A stretch of DNA of 64,000 nt from Solemya velum gill symbiont (GTDB lineage Bacteria > Pseudomonadota > Gammaproteobacteria > Chromatiales > Chromatiaceae), in NCBI RefSeq assembly GCF_000787395.1, contig NZ_JRAA01000001.1, positions 1 through 64,000 on the forward strand, given 5' to 3'. Under the pieces are notes generated by a model, which was given only the letters and a program-made list of their open reading frames with translations, did not search any database and was not told the DNA's origin. A program made the position numbers and the translations under genes. Below, piece by piece: positions 10,928-18,988 of the stretch. Position 1 is the first letter of the stretch. Every line of letters starts with the position of its first letter.

Positions 10928-12733
10928 TTAGTCTTCAACGATATCATCATCGTATTGACCACTGGCAAGAAATGCTGGTGCTGCATGTCTATGCCCGAAA
11001 CGATAATCCTGAGGATATGGAAAGACATCATGCAGTATTCCGTTACTGATATCTTCCTGGCGTGCTATCCACCAATCAGGGTCAAGCAGGTCGGCGTGAT
11101 GTTTCATGAAGGCACGTTTGACGCGTTTATTGGTTAACAGAAAGGTCTCGAACTCTTCAGGAAATATATCGTTGGGTCCAACCGAGTACCATGGTTCTGT
11201 CGCCATCTCATCTTCGGGGAAACGCGGTGGGGGTATGCGCCTGAAGTTACACTCTGTTAGGTAGACAATTTCATCGTAGTCGTAGAAGACGATACGGCCG
11301 AGACGAGTAACACCAAAGTTCTTGAATAACAGGTCACCTGCAAAGATATTCGCAGCTGCCATCTCCTTGACTGCTTCACCGTAGCCGAGCATCAATTGAT
11401 CCAGGCGTTCGTCGCTGACATTCTCCATCTCTATATTGAGCGGTACCATGCGGCGCTCAATATAGACATGTGCAAATTGGATCTTGTCTCCCTCGATCTT
11501 GATGCTGCTTTCACAACTGCCCATCACCTCCTCGAGGCATTTCTGGGTAAAACGGTGTTTTGGAAAGGAGACATAGGAGTACTCTAGGGTATCTGCCATG
11601 CGTCCGACACGGTCATGTTGCTTGACCAGTAGATACTTGGCCTCGACTGTCTTTCGATCGACGTTCTTCGGTGGTGCAAAGCGGTCACGAATAATTTTAA
11701 AGACATAGGGATAAGAGGGCAGGGTGAACACTGCCATCACCATGCCCTTGATGCCGGGTGCAAGATCAATCAGGTCATCCGAATAGCGTAGATGATGCAA
11801 GAAGCCGCGGTAGAACTCTGTCTTGCCCTGTTTGTGGTAGCCGATGGCAGAGTAGAGGTCTGCGCGACTACGTCCGGGCATCAGGCGACGCAGGAAGTTG
11901 ACGATTGCAGATGGAACCGGGTGAGCGACCTGAAAATAAACATAGGAAAATTCAAACAGGCGCGATACTTCTCTTGGTCCCAGTAGTACCGTGTCGACAT
12001 ACAAGCCACCATTACCATTATTAAGGATGGGCAGGGCGAAGGGAATGATATCCGGACCATTTATTGCTCGACCGACGATGTACCCGGCCTTGTTTCTGAA
12101 GAATACCGAGTTGATCACTTGAAGCTGAAAGTTGAGATGTGTTCTTTCGGGTTTGAGTATCGTGTGAATATATTGAATGATGCCGTGAATGATGTGATTG
12201 ACATCACGATGCATGTTTTCGAACGGCAGGGTGAATTCACACGCCTCGATGATTCGTCTTATTGTTGAGCGTAGTCCTCTTGTCTTCGGATAGTAAACAT
12301 GGAATGAAGGTAAATTCGATTCAAGGTACTCGGTAGAGACCGAGCTGCGCACAAAGATGTGTTCAGCATTGAAATAGCGTGGGTGGAACTGGCGACAGAA
12401 GACAGAATTGAAAAAAGTCTCGGCAAGTTCCGGCTGGTAACTATCTTGCAGTAGCAAGATATAGTGCTTCTTGGCGATTCTCCATGACTCGGGATCCAGG
12501 TGCGCCTCATCATAGGTGGACTTCAGTTCGTGGATGGCATCGTCTACACGCGCGTCGTAGAAGGCAACGCGTTGCTGGGCAGCGTCACGCTCGCCCTCCC
12601 AGTCTGCTGCTTCGAAACGTGCCTTGGCGCCGGCAGTAACATGGTGAAATGCAGTAAAGTGGCGGTTAAAGCCCTCCAGAACGGTCTTTGCTATGGCAAG
12701 GCCCAGCGATTGATCGATTCCTGTTTCGCTCAT
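10928..12733 (-). CDS. aceK: isocitrate dehydrogenase kinase/phosphatase
   Basis: 601 aa, close to E. coli AceK in length. Features include the N-terminal regulatory half (FEAADWEGERDAAQQRVAFYDARV) and the kinase-like C-terminal half with FKIIRDRFAPPKN, FAHVYIERRMVPLN and the catalytic region GDLLFKNFGVTRLGRIVFYDYDEIVYL. AceK phosphorylates and dephosphorylates the homodimeric (type I) isocitrate dehydrogenase to set flux between TCA cycle and glyoxylate bypass. The monomeric enzyme at 5.3 kb is not its known substrate and is a pseudogene here, so a dimeric Icd should exist elsewhere in the genome. Convergent with zapE. Confidence 0.95.
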   Translation of the reverse strand: MSETGIDQSLGLAIAKTVLEGFNRHFTAFHHVTAGAKARFEAADWEGERDAAQQRVAFYDARVDDAIHELKSTYDEAHLDPESWRIAKKHYILLLQDSYQPELAETFFNSVFCRQFHPRYFNAEHIFVRSSVSTEYLESNLPSFHVYYPKTRGLRSTIRRIIEACEFTLPFENMHRDVNHIIHGIIQYIHTILKPERTHLNFQLQVINSVFFRNKAGYIVGRAINGPDIIPFALPILNNGNGGLYVDTVLLGPREVSRLFEFSYVYFQVAHPVPSAIVNFLRRLMPGRSRADLYSAIGYHKQGKTEFYRGFLHHLRYSDDLIDLAPGIKGMVMAVFTLPSYPYVFKIIRDRFAPPKNVDRKTVEAKYLLVKQHDRVGRMADTLEYSYVSFPKHRFTQKCLEEVMGSCESSIKIEGDKIQFAHVYIERRMVPLNIEMENVSDERLDQLMLGYGEAVKEMAAANIFAGDLLFKNFGVTRLGRIVFYDYDEIVYLTECNFRRIPPPRFPEDEMATEPWYSVGPNDIFPEEFETFLLTNKRVKRAFMKHHADLLDPDWWIARQEDISNGILHDVFPYPQDYRFGHRHAAPAFLASGQYDDDIVED

Positions 12734-12781
12734 GGGTTACCTGTTGTCTTGATGATTGTTTTTATTCTACCCTGATAAAAA

Positions 12782-12810
12782 AACAGGGGTGCAATAACTG
12801 CACCCCTGTT
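12782..12810 (-). terminator. strong Rho-independent terminator after phaC
   Basis: A perfect 12-bp stem AACAGGGGTGCA/TGCACCCCTGTT with a 5-nt loop is followed on the minus strand by a run of T. It closes the phaE-phaC operon ahead of aceK. Confidence 0.9.
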
Positions 12811-12832
12811 CCATTACTACTAGATGCAGTGT

Positions 12833-13894
12833 TTAACTGCGCTTGTCGAGCCACTCACCAATCGTTGGCGGAACGGTCTTCTGCGCCTTACCGCTGACGT
12901 AGATGCCGATATGGCCACCGGCGAAATTGAACTCGGTGTAATCTTTCGATCCTGTCAGCTTGGCCAGTGCCTTGGAGGCATCCGGCGGTACCAGGTGATC
13001 CTGGTCAGCATAGACGTTCAGAATCGGCATGGTGGTGTTTTTCAGGTCGACCTCGTGGTCGCCGATTTTCAAACCACCTTCGACCAGTTTGTTGTGCTGG
13101 AAGAAATCCTTGACGAACTGGCGGTAGGCTTCACCGGCCTGGTCAGGGCTGTCGAAAATCCACTTCTCCATTCGCAGGAAGTTTTTGAGTGCAGATGGAT
13201 TGTCGAGGATATCAACCAGGGAGAGATATTTCTGACCGGTCAGCTGATAAGGTTTCTGCTGCAGGAAGGTGAGGTTCAGCATATCACCGGGGATATTTCC
13301 GAGTGTGTCAACGCACAGGTCGATATCGACGTCCTGTACCCACTTGCTGAGCATGTTGTCTTCTGTCTTGAAATCGACGGGTGTAACCATAGTGACAAGG
13401 TTCTTGACCTTGTGCGGATGCATGGCACTGTAGCACAGCGAGAATGCACCACCCTGGCAGATACCCAGCAGGTTGATTGCGTCCTGGCCGCTCTCTTTGC
13501 GGATGACATCGACACAGCGATTGATGTAACCGTTGATGTAATCATCCAGTGTCAGGAAACGGTCGCAACGATCAGGAAAGCCCCAGTCGATCAGGTAGAC
13601 GTCCTGACCAGAATCGAGCAGGCCTTTGACGGTTGAGCGGTTTTCCTGGATGTCTGCCATGTAGGGACGGTTAACCAGTGCGTAGACAATCAGCATTGGA
13701 ACCTTGTTTTGCTTGGTGCCTTCATCAGCTTTATAGCGAACCAGGCGCAGGTTGTCCTCTTCATAGACGACATCGTAAGGTGTCACGCCTGTTGAGATTT
13801 CGCCAACCTCGGACATGCTCTGCAGGCCACTGCCGAGCTTGCGATTGAAATCATAGAGCTCTTCGGCGATCTGATCTGGTCTAAAATTCATCAT
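12833..13894 (-). CDS. phaC: class III PHA synthase, catalytic subunit PhaC
   Basis: 353 aa, the short length of class III PhaC (class I enzymes are near 590). It polymerises hydroxyacyl-CoA, mainly 3-hydroxybutyryl-CoA, at the granule surface together with PhaE. The alpha/beta-hydrolase lipase-like box GICQGG carries the catalytic Cys (about residue 146). The catalytic Asp is in VYADQDHLVPP and the His in GGHIGIYVSG. Starts MM; the first ATG is 2 nt after the phaE stop with a GAGGAG Shine-Dalgarno inside the phaE end. Purple sulfur bacteria such as Allochromatium are the classic hosts of this class. Confidence 0.96.
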   Translation of the reverse strand: MMNFRPDQIAEELYDFNRKLGSGLQSMSEVGEISTGVTPYDVVYEEDNLRLVRYKADEGTKQNKVPMLIVYALVNRPYMADIQENRSTVKGLLDSGQDVYLIDWGFPDRCDRFLTLDDYINGYINRCVDVIRKESGQDAINLLGICQGGAFSLCYSAMHPHKVKNLVTMVTPVDFKTEDNMLSKWVQDVDIDLCVDTLGNIPGDMLNLTFLQQKPYQLTGQKYLSLVDILDNPSALKNFLRMEKWIFDSPDQAGEAYRQFVKDFFQHNKLVEGGLKIGDHEVDLKNTTMPILNVYADQDHLVPPDASKALAKLTGSKDYTEFNFAGGHIGIYVSGKAQKTVPPTIGEWLDKRS

Positions 13895-13896
13895 GA

Positions 13897-15048
13897 TTAT
13901 GCTCCTCGCTTGGCTGCAGCTTTCTTCTTAACAGCGGCCTTCTTCTTGACTGTTGCCTTTTTCTTCACGGTTGCCTTCTTTTTTACAGCCGCTTTTTTAG
14001 CAACAGGTGCTGCCTTGGTTGTTGCTTTAGGTGCCGGAGCTTTACCAGCACCCTCAAGTTTTTCAAGACGCTCTGTCAGTTCATCGATTGTTGAACGCAG
14101 TTTGAAATTGTCACGACGCATCTGGTAGACGCGCTTTTCGAGACCGTCCAGTTCCGAACGTGAAGGCAGATTCATTTTCACGAGTTGGTCATCAATGAGC
14201 TTGTTGCCCTGTTTCTGAACAGCCATCAGGCTGTTAACGAGCTTGCCATACAGCACCTGGTACTCGTCACTCATGGCGAATTCGGCATAAGTCTCTTCAA
14301 AAACTTCTACCCACAAGTCGTAAACACCGCGCAGGGATTCAATCGAACCCTCACCCGATTCGTGCATCTCCTTGAGTCGATCCTGGATAGCACCAAGTGA
14401 TTTTGCCGTTGTGATGGCATCGGCCGCCTTAAAGGCACGCAAAGCCTGCTGGTAATCGACGACCAGGCGCGTCAACAGCTGCAGTTCTTCCTGTGATTCG
14501 CGATAGAAGCCAACTGCGGGCAGTGCGAAGAGTTGCATCAGCTGTTCAGGCATAGGTGTGGTTGCAGATTTTTTGTGGGCATCGAATATCCCTTCCTGCA
14601 TGCCTTCATGCATTGGCGAGATAGAGTCAGCCATCTGTTTCCAGGTATCAACTGGTGATGTCCAGTAATCAATGAACTCGGGCATTTCACAATCTGTTGC
14701 AGGCTTGCCTTCAGAGATATTCATGAAGCCGCACTTCATTGACTCAAGCCACTGGTTAATCGAGTCCAGCTGATTCTCTTCTGCACCAGCCGTATTCTGA
14801 AGAAACTCCTCAGCCATTTCGAAATAGGTTCTGCCGGTAGAGAGCATCTTGTCGTAGACATCGGCAAGTTCACCAGTTGTTTCCGGCTGCATGCTCTTCC
14901 ACCACTGGTCGAGGCTGTTCTGAAAGAATTCTGCGGGGTTAGGGCCATCGGTTGGCATGCCATTCTTTAAAGTGGCATCGGACCAGGAGTCCCAAAACTG
15001 TTGTTGGGCATTGACCCAGAAGTCGGCCCAGGGCGCGTTATCGCTCAT
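13897..15048 (-). CDS. phaE: class III PHA synthase subunit PhaE with lysine-rich repeat tail
   Basis: 383 aa. PhaE partners PhaC in the class III synthase and is needed for activity. The body is largely helical, with Trp-rich N-terminal segments (WADFWVNAQQQFWDSW) and the conserved region around YRESQEELQLLTRLVVDYQQALRAF and YDLWVEVFEETYAEF. A coiled coil near residues 290-335 (YQMRRDNFKLRSTIDELTERLEKLE) precedes an unusual histone-H1-like tail of Ala-Lys-Val-Lys-Lys-Lys repeats. The tail could bind DNA or the anionic granule surface. First gene of the phaE-phaC operon; its promoter carries the shared operator box. Confidence 0.93.
   Translation of the reverse strand: MSDNAPWADFWVNAQQQFWDSWSDATLKNGMPTDGPNPAEFFQNSLDQWWKSMQPETTGELADVYDKMLSTGRTYFEMAEEFLQNTAGAEENQLDSINQWLESMKCGFMNISEGKPATDCEMPEFIDYWTSPVDTWKQMADSISPMHEGMQEGIFDAHKKSATTPMPEQLMQLFALPAVGFYRESQEELQLLTRLVVDYQQALRAFKAADAITTAKSLGAIQDRLKEMHESGEGSIESLRGVYDLWVEVFEETYAEFAMSDEYQVLYGKLVNSLMAVQKQGNKLIDDQLVKMNLPSRSELDGLEKRVYQMRRDNFKLRSTIDELTERLEKLEGAGKAPAPKATTKAAPVAKKAAVKKKATVKKKATVKKKAAVKKKAAAKRGA
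13906..13999 (-). repeat. in-frame tandem repeat coding for the PhaE lysine/alanine tail
   Basis: About four to five imperfect copies of an 18-24 bp unit encode (A/T)(A/T)VKKKA blocks, preceded by an Ala-Pro-Lys linker. Copy number in such repeats often varies between strains. Confidence 0.8.
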
Positions 15049-15082
15049 GCTTCTTACCTATAGCAGTGGTTATCGTAGAGCA

Positions 15083-15115
15083 AGATTAACATGAAAAAAT
15101 TGTGCGCCGCAACAA
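15083..15115 (-). promoter_or_regulatory. phaE promoter with operator box
   Basis: On the minus strand TTGTTGCGGCGCACAA (15100-15115) contains a TTGCGG -35. An 18-bp spacer leads to TAATCT (15083-15088), preceded by TGT. This is the same architecture as the divergent sdhC promoter 115 bp away. Predicted from sequence only. Confidence 0.65.
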
Positions 15116-15228
15116 TTGAATCTAAACTCAGTAAATATTGACAAAAAGTGAGGGGATTGGAGCTGGTTTGGTTACTTGATTCTAATAAATATGACGATCG
15201 TACGGGATTGCCATTTTTTTGAAACACA

Positions 15229-15260
15229 TTGTTGCGATGCACAAAATAACCTGCTAGAGT
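15229..15260 (+). promoter_or_regulatory. sdhC promoter with operator box
   Basis: TTGTTGCGATGCACAA (15229-15244) contains TTGCGA as -35. A 17-bp spacer leads to TAGAGT (15255-15260), preceded by TGC. The rest of the 386-bp phaE-sdhC gap holds a sdh leader of about 170 nt with no recognised element. Confidence 0.65.
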
Positions 15261-15434
15261 TTGATTAGTGATGGTTATGCCGTCCATAAAAATATTATTA
15301 GTGCACCATTGGCCGGTTCGCCTGCTGACAGGTGCATGGGATGATTGCCTGGCTCCAGAGCAGACATGCTCATAGTGAAAAAATAGAGGCAATTGTCGTT
15401 TCGAATTTCTTTTCCTTGAACAAGAGAAGTAAAG

Positions 15435-15815
15435 ATGACACAGATTGCAGAACGACCACGTTTTCTGAATCTCATGAAGATTCGGCTACCGCTGCCAGGC
15501 GTGCTGTCCATCCTACACCGTATCTCCGGTGTGCTCATGGTGCTGGCGATTCCTTTCCTGATTTACCTGCTCGATCTTTCTCTGCGTGATGCCGCAGGTT
15601 TTGCCGCAGCTGCAGGTGTACTCGACATGCTGCTGATCAAACTTGGCTTGGCAGTGATCGTGTGGGGGCTTTTTCACCATCTGTTTGCAGGCATTCGTTA
15701 CCTGCTTCTTGATATGGACATCGGTGTTGAAAAACAGCAGGCACGTGCGTCCAGCTGGATTGTTTTTGGCGTCTCAATTGTTGTCACACTGATTGTTTTG
15801 GGGGTGATCTGGTGA
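15435..15815 (+). CDS. sdhC: succinate dehydrogenase cytochrome b556 subunit
   Basis: 126 aa with three membrane helices (about residues 28-50, 66-92, 105-125). It opens with the SdhC signature RPRFLNLMKIRLPLPGVLSILHRISGV (LSILHRISG is the quinone-site/heme region), and HHLFAGIRYLLLD holds the heme-ligand His. It anchors complex II in the inner membrane and forms part of the ubiquinone site. First gene of sdhCDAB-sdhE; its TGA overlaps the GTG start of sdhD. Regulated by a promoter carrying the shared box. Confidence 0.95.
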   Translation: MTQIAERPRFLNLMKIRLPLPGVLSILHRISGVLMVLAIPFLIYLLDLSLRDAAGFAAAAGVLDMLLIKLGLAVIVWGLFHHLFAGIRYLLLDMDIGVEKQQARASSWIVFGVSIVVTLIVLGVIW

Positions 15816-16153
15816 GCCGTAAATTATCTGGTCTTCGCGCCTGGTATGTACAGCGTCTGAGTGCTGCCTACATTACCTTCTATGTCCTGATTGCCGTGAT
15901 TTCTATGCTCTTCAACGGCACACCCACAACTTATAAGTCCTGGGCCACAGTTTGGTCATCGCCGCTTGTCAGTACCATGACGCTGCTGTTTTTTACAGCA
16001 CTGCTGATTCATGCATGGATCGGTATTCGCGATGTCATTCTTGACTATGTTCACCCGTTCGGTGCACGCCTCGTGGTGCTTTCCCTGTTTGCTGTGATGC
16101 TCATCACTAGCGGACTCTGGGTTGCCCGTGTTCTTTTCAACGCCATTAACTAA
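15812..16153 (+). CDS. sdhD: succinate dehydrogenase membrane anchor subunit
   Basis: 113 aa, starting at a GTG that overlaps the sdhC stop by 4 bp (translational coupling). Three membrane helices are visible. [19 protein letters not shown] is the usual SdhD N-terminus and [17 protein letters not shown] carries the conserved His and Arg near the heme and quinone. It forms the membrane domain with SdhC. The sdhA ATG follows 17 bp later. Confidence 0.93.
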   Translation: MSRKLSGLRAWYVQRLSAAYITFYVLIAVISMLFNGTPTTYKSWATVWSSPLVSTMTLLFFTALLIHAWIGIRDVILDYVHPFGARLVVLSLFAVMLITSGLWVARVLFNAIN

Positions 16154-16170
16154 CAAGCGAGTCTGTCACT

Positions 16171-17937
16171 ATGTCTATTCCAGTCAGTCAATTTGATGCC
16201 TTGATTATTGGTGCCGGTGGCGGTGGTATGCGTGCAGCGCTTCAGCTTGCCCGTGCAGATGCCAAGGTCGCGGTTGTTTCAAAGGTATTTCCAACCCGTT
16301 CACATACTGTTGCCGCACAGGGTGGTATTAATGCTGCGCTTGCCAACGTGCTGCCGGATAACTGGCACTGGCACATGTTCGATACCGTAAAGGGTAGTGA
16401 TTACCTCGGTGATCAGGATGCGATCGAGTACATGTGCAAAATTGCACCACAGGTTGTTTACGAGCTCGAGCATACAGGGGTTCCTTTTTCACGCCTCGAC
16501 AACGGCAAGATATACCAGCGCCGTTTCGGTGGGCAGAGCCAGAATTATGGCGGTGAACAGGCTGCGCGTACCTGTGCAGCTGCTGACCGAACCGGTCACG
16601 TCATTGTGCACACTCTTTATCAGCAGAACCTGCGTGCACAAACACACTTTTTCGATGAGTACTTCGCCATTGACCTGCTGAAAGCAGAGGATGGCTCGAT
16701 TCAGGGCGCACTGGTTCTCTGTATTGAGACCGGCGAGCCAATGATCATCCAGGCCAAGACAACCCTGCTCGCAACCGGTGGTTGTGGACAGATGTACCGT
16801 AACAACACCAACGCCCTGATCAATACTGGTGACGGTATGGCAATGGCGATGCGTGCCGGTGTTCCGGTAGAAGACATGGAGTTCTTCCAGTTCCACCCGA
16901 CCGGTATTGCCGGCAAGGGCATACTGATTACAGAGGGTGCGCGTGGTGAAGGTGGTTACCTGACCAACGCAGATGGTGAGCGGTTCATGGAGCGTTATGC
17001 TCCAAATGCGAAAGACCTGGCCAGCCGCGATGTTGTCAGCCGTGCAATTCATACTGAAGTTAAAGAGGGTCGCGGTTGCGGTCCAAACAAGGACTTCGTC
17101 TATCTCCACCTTGACCATCTTGGTGAAGAGGTTCTGCAAAAACGTTTGCCTGGTATCCGTGCCACATCTATTGCCTTCCTGGGTATCGATCCGGTTGATG
17201 CGCCGATCCCGATCTATCCGACTGCCCACTATGTCATGGGTGGTGTACCGACTGACCGTTTCGGCCAGGTGGTTGTACCTGTTGGAACGGGTCCGGAAGA
17301 GGCTGTTCCGGGTCTCTATGCAGCGGGTGAGTGTGCCTGTGCATCAGTTCATGGCGGCAACCGCCTTGGTGGTAACTCGTTGCTCGATATCCTCGTGTTT
17401 GGCCGCGCTGCTGCCAACAACATGATTGAGGCTCTCAAAGAGAATCCATCGCATAAGACACTTTCGCAGGAGAGTATCGATGCGGCAGTCACAAATCTAA
17501 CCCGCTGGGATGACATCAGCGAGGGCAGTGAGACCGTCGAGGGTTTACGCAACGAGCTGCAGAGAACCATGGAGACCTACTGTGGCGTCTACCGTGACAA
17601 GACAATGCTTGATGAAGGTGTTGAAAAGGTCCGCGAACTCCTCAAGCGCCTGCCAAATGCACGTCTCAAGGATCACTCGAAGATTTTTAATACGGCACGT
17701 ATCGAGGCACTTGAGCTTGAAAACCTGATGCAGCTGTCGCTGGCCACTATTGTTTCAGCGCAGGCGCGTGAAGAGAGCCGTGGTGCGCATTCACGTGTCG
17801 ATTTCCCGACACGTGATGATGACAAGTGGATGAAGCACTCACTCTTCTTCATGGAGGGTGAGCGACTTGACTACAAGCCAGTGCGCAGTAAGCCGCTGAC
17901 TGTCGAGAGCTTTCCACCGAAAGAGCGTACCTACTAA
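16171..17937 (+). CDS. sdhA: succinate dehydrogenase flavoprotein subunit
   Basis: 588 aa. Oxidises succinate to fumarate. The N-terminus has the dinucleotide-binding [25 protein letters not shown] carries the His that binds FAD covalently. The substrate site is [21 protein letters not shown], and the C-terminal [10 protein letters not shown] holds conserved arginines. Length and motifs match E. coli SdhA. It sits in the operon between sdhD and sdhB and needs SdhE, encoded at the operon's end, for flavinylation. Confidence 0.97.
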   Translation: MSIPVSQFDALIIGAGGGGMRAALQLARADAKVAVVSKVFPTRSHTVAAQGGINAALANVLPDNWHWHMFDTVKGSDYLGDQDAIEYMCKIAPQVVYELEHTGVPFSRLDNGKIYQRRFGGQSQNYGGEQAARTCAAADRTGHVIVHTLYQQNLRAQTHFFDEYFAIDLLKAEDGSIQGALVLCIETGEPMIIQAKTTLLATGGCGQMYRNNTNALINTGDGMAMAMRAGVPVEDMEFFQFHPTGIAGKGILITEGARGEGGYLTNADGERFMERYAPNAKDLASRDVVSRAIHTEVKEGRGCGPNKDFVYLHLDHLGEEVLQKRLPGIRATSIAFLGIDPVDAPIPIYPTAHYVMGGVPTDRFGQVVVPVGTGPEEAVPGLYAAGECACASVHGGNRLGGNSLLDILVFGRAAANNMIEALKENPSHKTLSQESIDAAVTNLTRWDDISEGSETVEGLRNELQRTMETYCGVYRDKTMLDEGVEKVRELLKRLPNARLKDHSKIFNTARIEALELENLMQLSLATIVSAQAREESRGAHSRVDFPTRDDDKWMKHSLFFMEGERLDYKPVRSKPLTVESFPPKERTY

Positions 17938-17955
17938 GAGATCCTTGGAGACTGA

Positions 17956-18651
17956 ATGATGAAATTTCTGATTCAACGTTACAACCCGGAAGTCGACAAG
18001 GCCCCTTACATGCAGGAGTACGATCTCGACGTGCAGCCCGGAATGATGCTGCTCGACGCATTGCTGGCGATCAAGGAAGAACATCCTGATCTCGGTTTTC
18101 GTCGTTCCTGCCAGGAAGGTGTGTGCGGTTCCGACGGCATGAATATCAACGGTACTAACGGCCTCGCCTGTATTACCGATTTGAAGAACCTAAAAGAGCC
18201 GGTCGAGATTCGCTCACTTCCCGGTCAGCCGATCATACGTGATCTGATCATTGACCAAGGTCCTTTCTTCAAGCAGTACAAGGCAGCGAAGCCATGGTTA
18301 ATCACCAATGATCCCGACCCGGAGAAAGAGCGCCTGCAGAGTCCAGAAGATCGCGACCGTCTCGATGGTCTCTACGAGTGCATTCTGTGTGCCTGTTGTT
18401 CAACTTCATGCCCGTCATTCTGGTGGAATCCGGACAAGTTCATGGGGCCTGCTGCGCTGTTGCAGTCTGCGCGCTTCATCGAGGACAGCCGTGATGATGC
18501 AACCGAGGGGCGTCTCGACCAGCTCGATAACGCCTACTCGCTGTTTCGCTGTCACTCCATCATGAACTGTGTGGATGTGTGTCCGAAAGAGCTCAACCCG
18601 ACCAAGGCGATCGGCACCATTCGCAAACGCATGTTGCAGAAGGGTATCTGA
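17956..18651 (+). CDS. sdhB: succinate dehydrogenase iron-sulfur subunit
   Basis: 231 aa. It carries electrons from FAD to ubiquinone through three Fe-S clusters. The [2Fe-2S] motif is SCQEGVCGSDGMNINGTNGL, followed by AC; the third ligand position is Asp, as in E. coli. The [4Fe-4S] and [3Fe-4S] ligands are CILCACCSTSCP and CHSIMNCVDVCP. Two adjacent ATG codons are possible starts, with GGAG upstream. Its TGA overlaps the ATG of sdhE. Confidence 0.96.
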   Translation: MMKFLIQRYNPEVDKAPYMQEYDLDVQPGMMLLDALLAIKEEHPDLGFRRSCQEGVCGSDGMNINGTNGLACITDLKNLKEPVEIRSLPGQPIIRDLIIDQGPFFKQYKAAKPWLITNDPDPEKERLQSPEDRDRLDGLYECILCACCSTSCPSFWWNPDKFMGPAALLQSARFIEDSRDDATEGRLDQLDNAYSLFRCHSIMNCVDVCPKELNPTKAIGTIRKRMLQKGI

Positions 18652-18914
18652 TGCTATCGGAAGATAGTGTTCAGGATGCAGAAAAACTCCGCTGGGCTTG
18701 CCGGCGGGGCATGCGTGAGCTGGATTTCTGGCTTCGCGCATTCGTAGATAATGGCTACGATGAACTGTCCGACGAGGACAAGAAAAATTTTGTCAGGCTC
18801 CTCGGTTGTCAGGACCAGGAGCTGTTTGACTGGCTGATGGGAAAAGCAGCACCGATAGATCCGGCCTTCCCGTCACTGATTGAAAAAATCAAAGCGGCAT
18901 CGCGACCCGAGTAA
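18651..18914 (+). CDS. sdhE: succinate dehydrogenase flavinylation factor SdhE
   Basis: 87 aa from the ATG at 18651, which overlaps the sdhB stop (TGATG). A longer frame starting inside sdhB is not supported. The signature [11 protein letters not shown] (RGxxE motif needed for FAD attachment) is at about residues 18-28. SdhE (YgfY/Sdh5) helps attach FAD covalently to SdhA. Its place at the end of the sdh operon fits this role. Confidence 0.93.
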   Translation: MLSEDSVQDAEKLRWACRRGMRELDFWLRAFVDNGYDELSDEDKKNFVRLLGCQDQELFDWLMGKAAPIDPAFPSLIEKIKAASRPE

Positions 18915-18988
18915 CCCGCATGAACGGCCATTCGCCCGAGCTTGGGTCATGGCATGAAAAAGAGAATATATTTCATTTAGGTGTAATC

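Noticed and set aside
12824-13636. 270-codon plus-strand ORF opposite phaC
   Set aside because: Exact shadow of a well-supported PHA synthase gene; no ribosome-binding site and no recognisable protein.
13906-13999. Repeat array suggestive of CRISPR or satellite DNA
   Set aside because: In-frame coding repeat of the PhaE tail with no spacers.
18579-18650. N-terminal extension of sdhE inside sdhB
   Set aside because: SdhE proteins are about 85-90 aa and the TGATG overlap gives the natural start.
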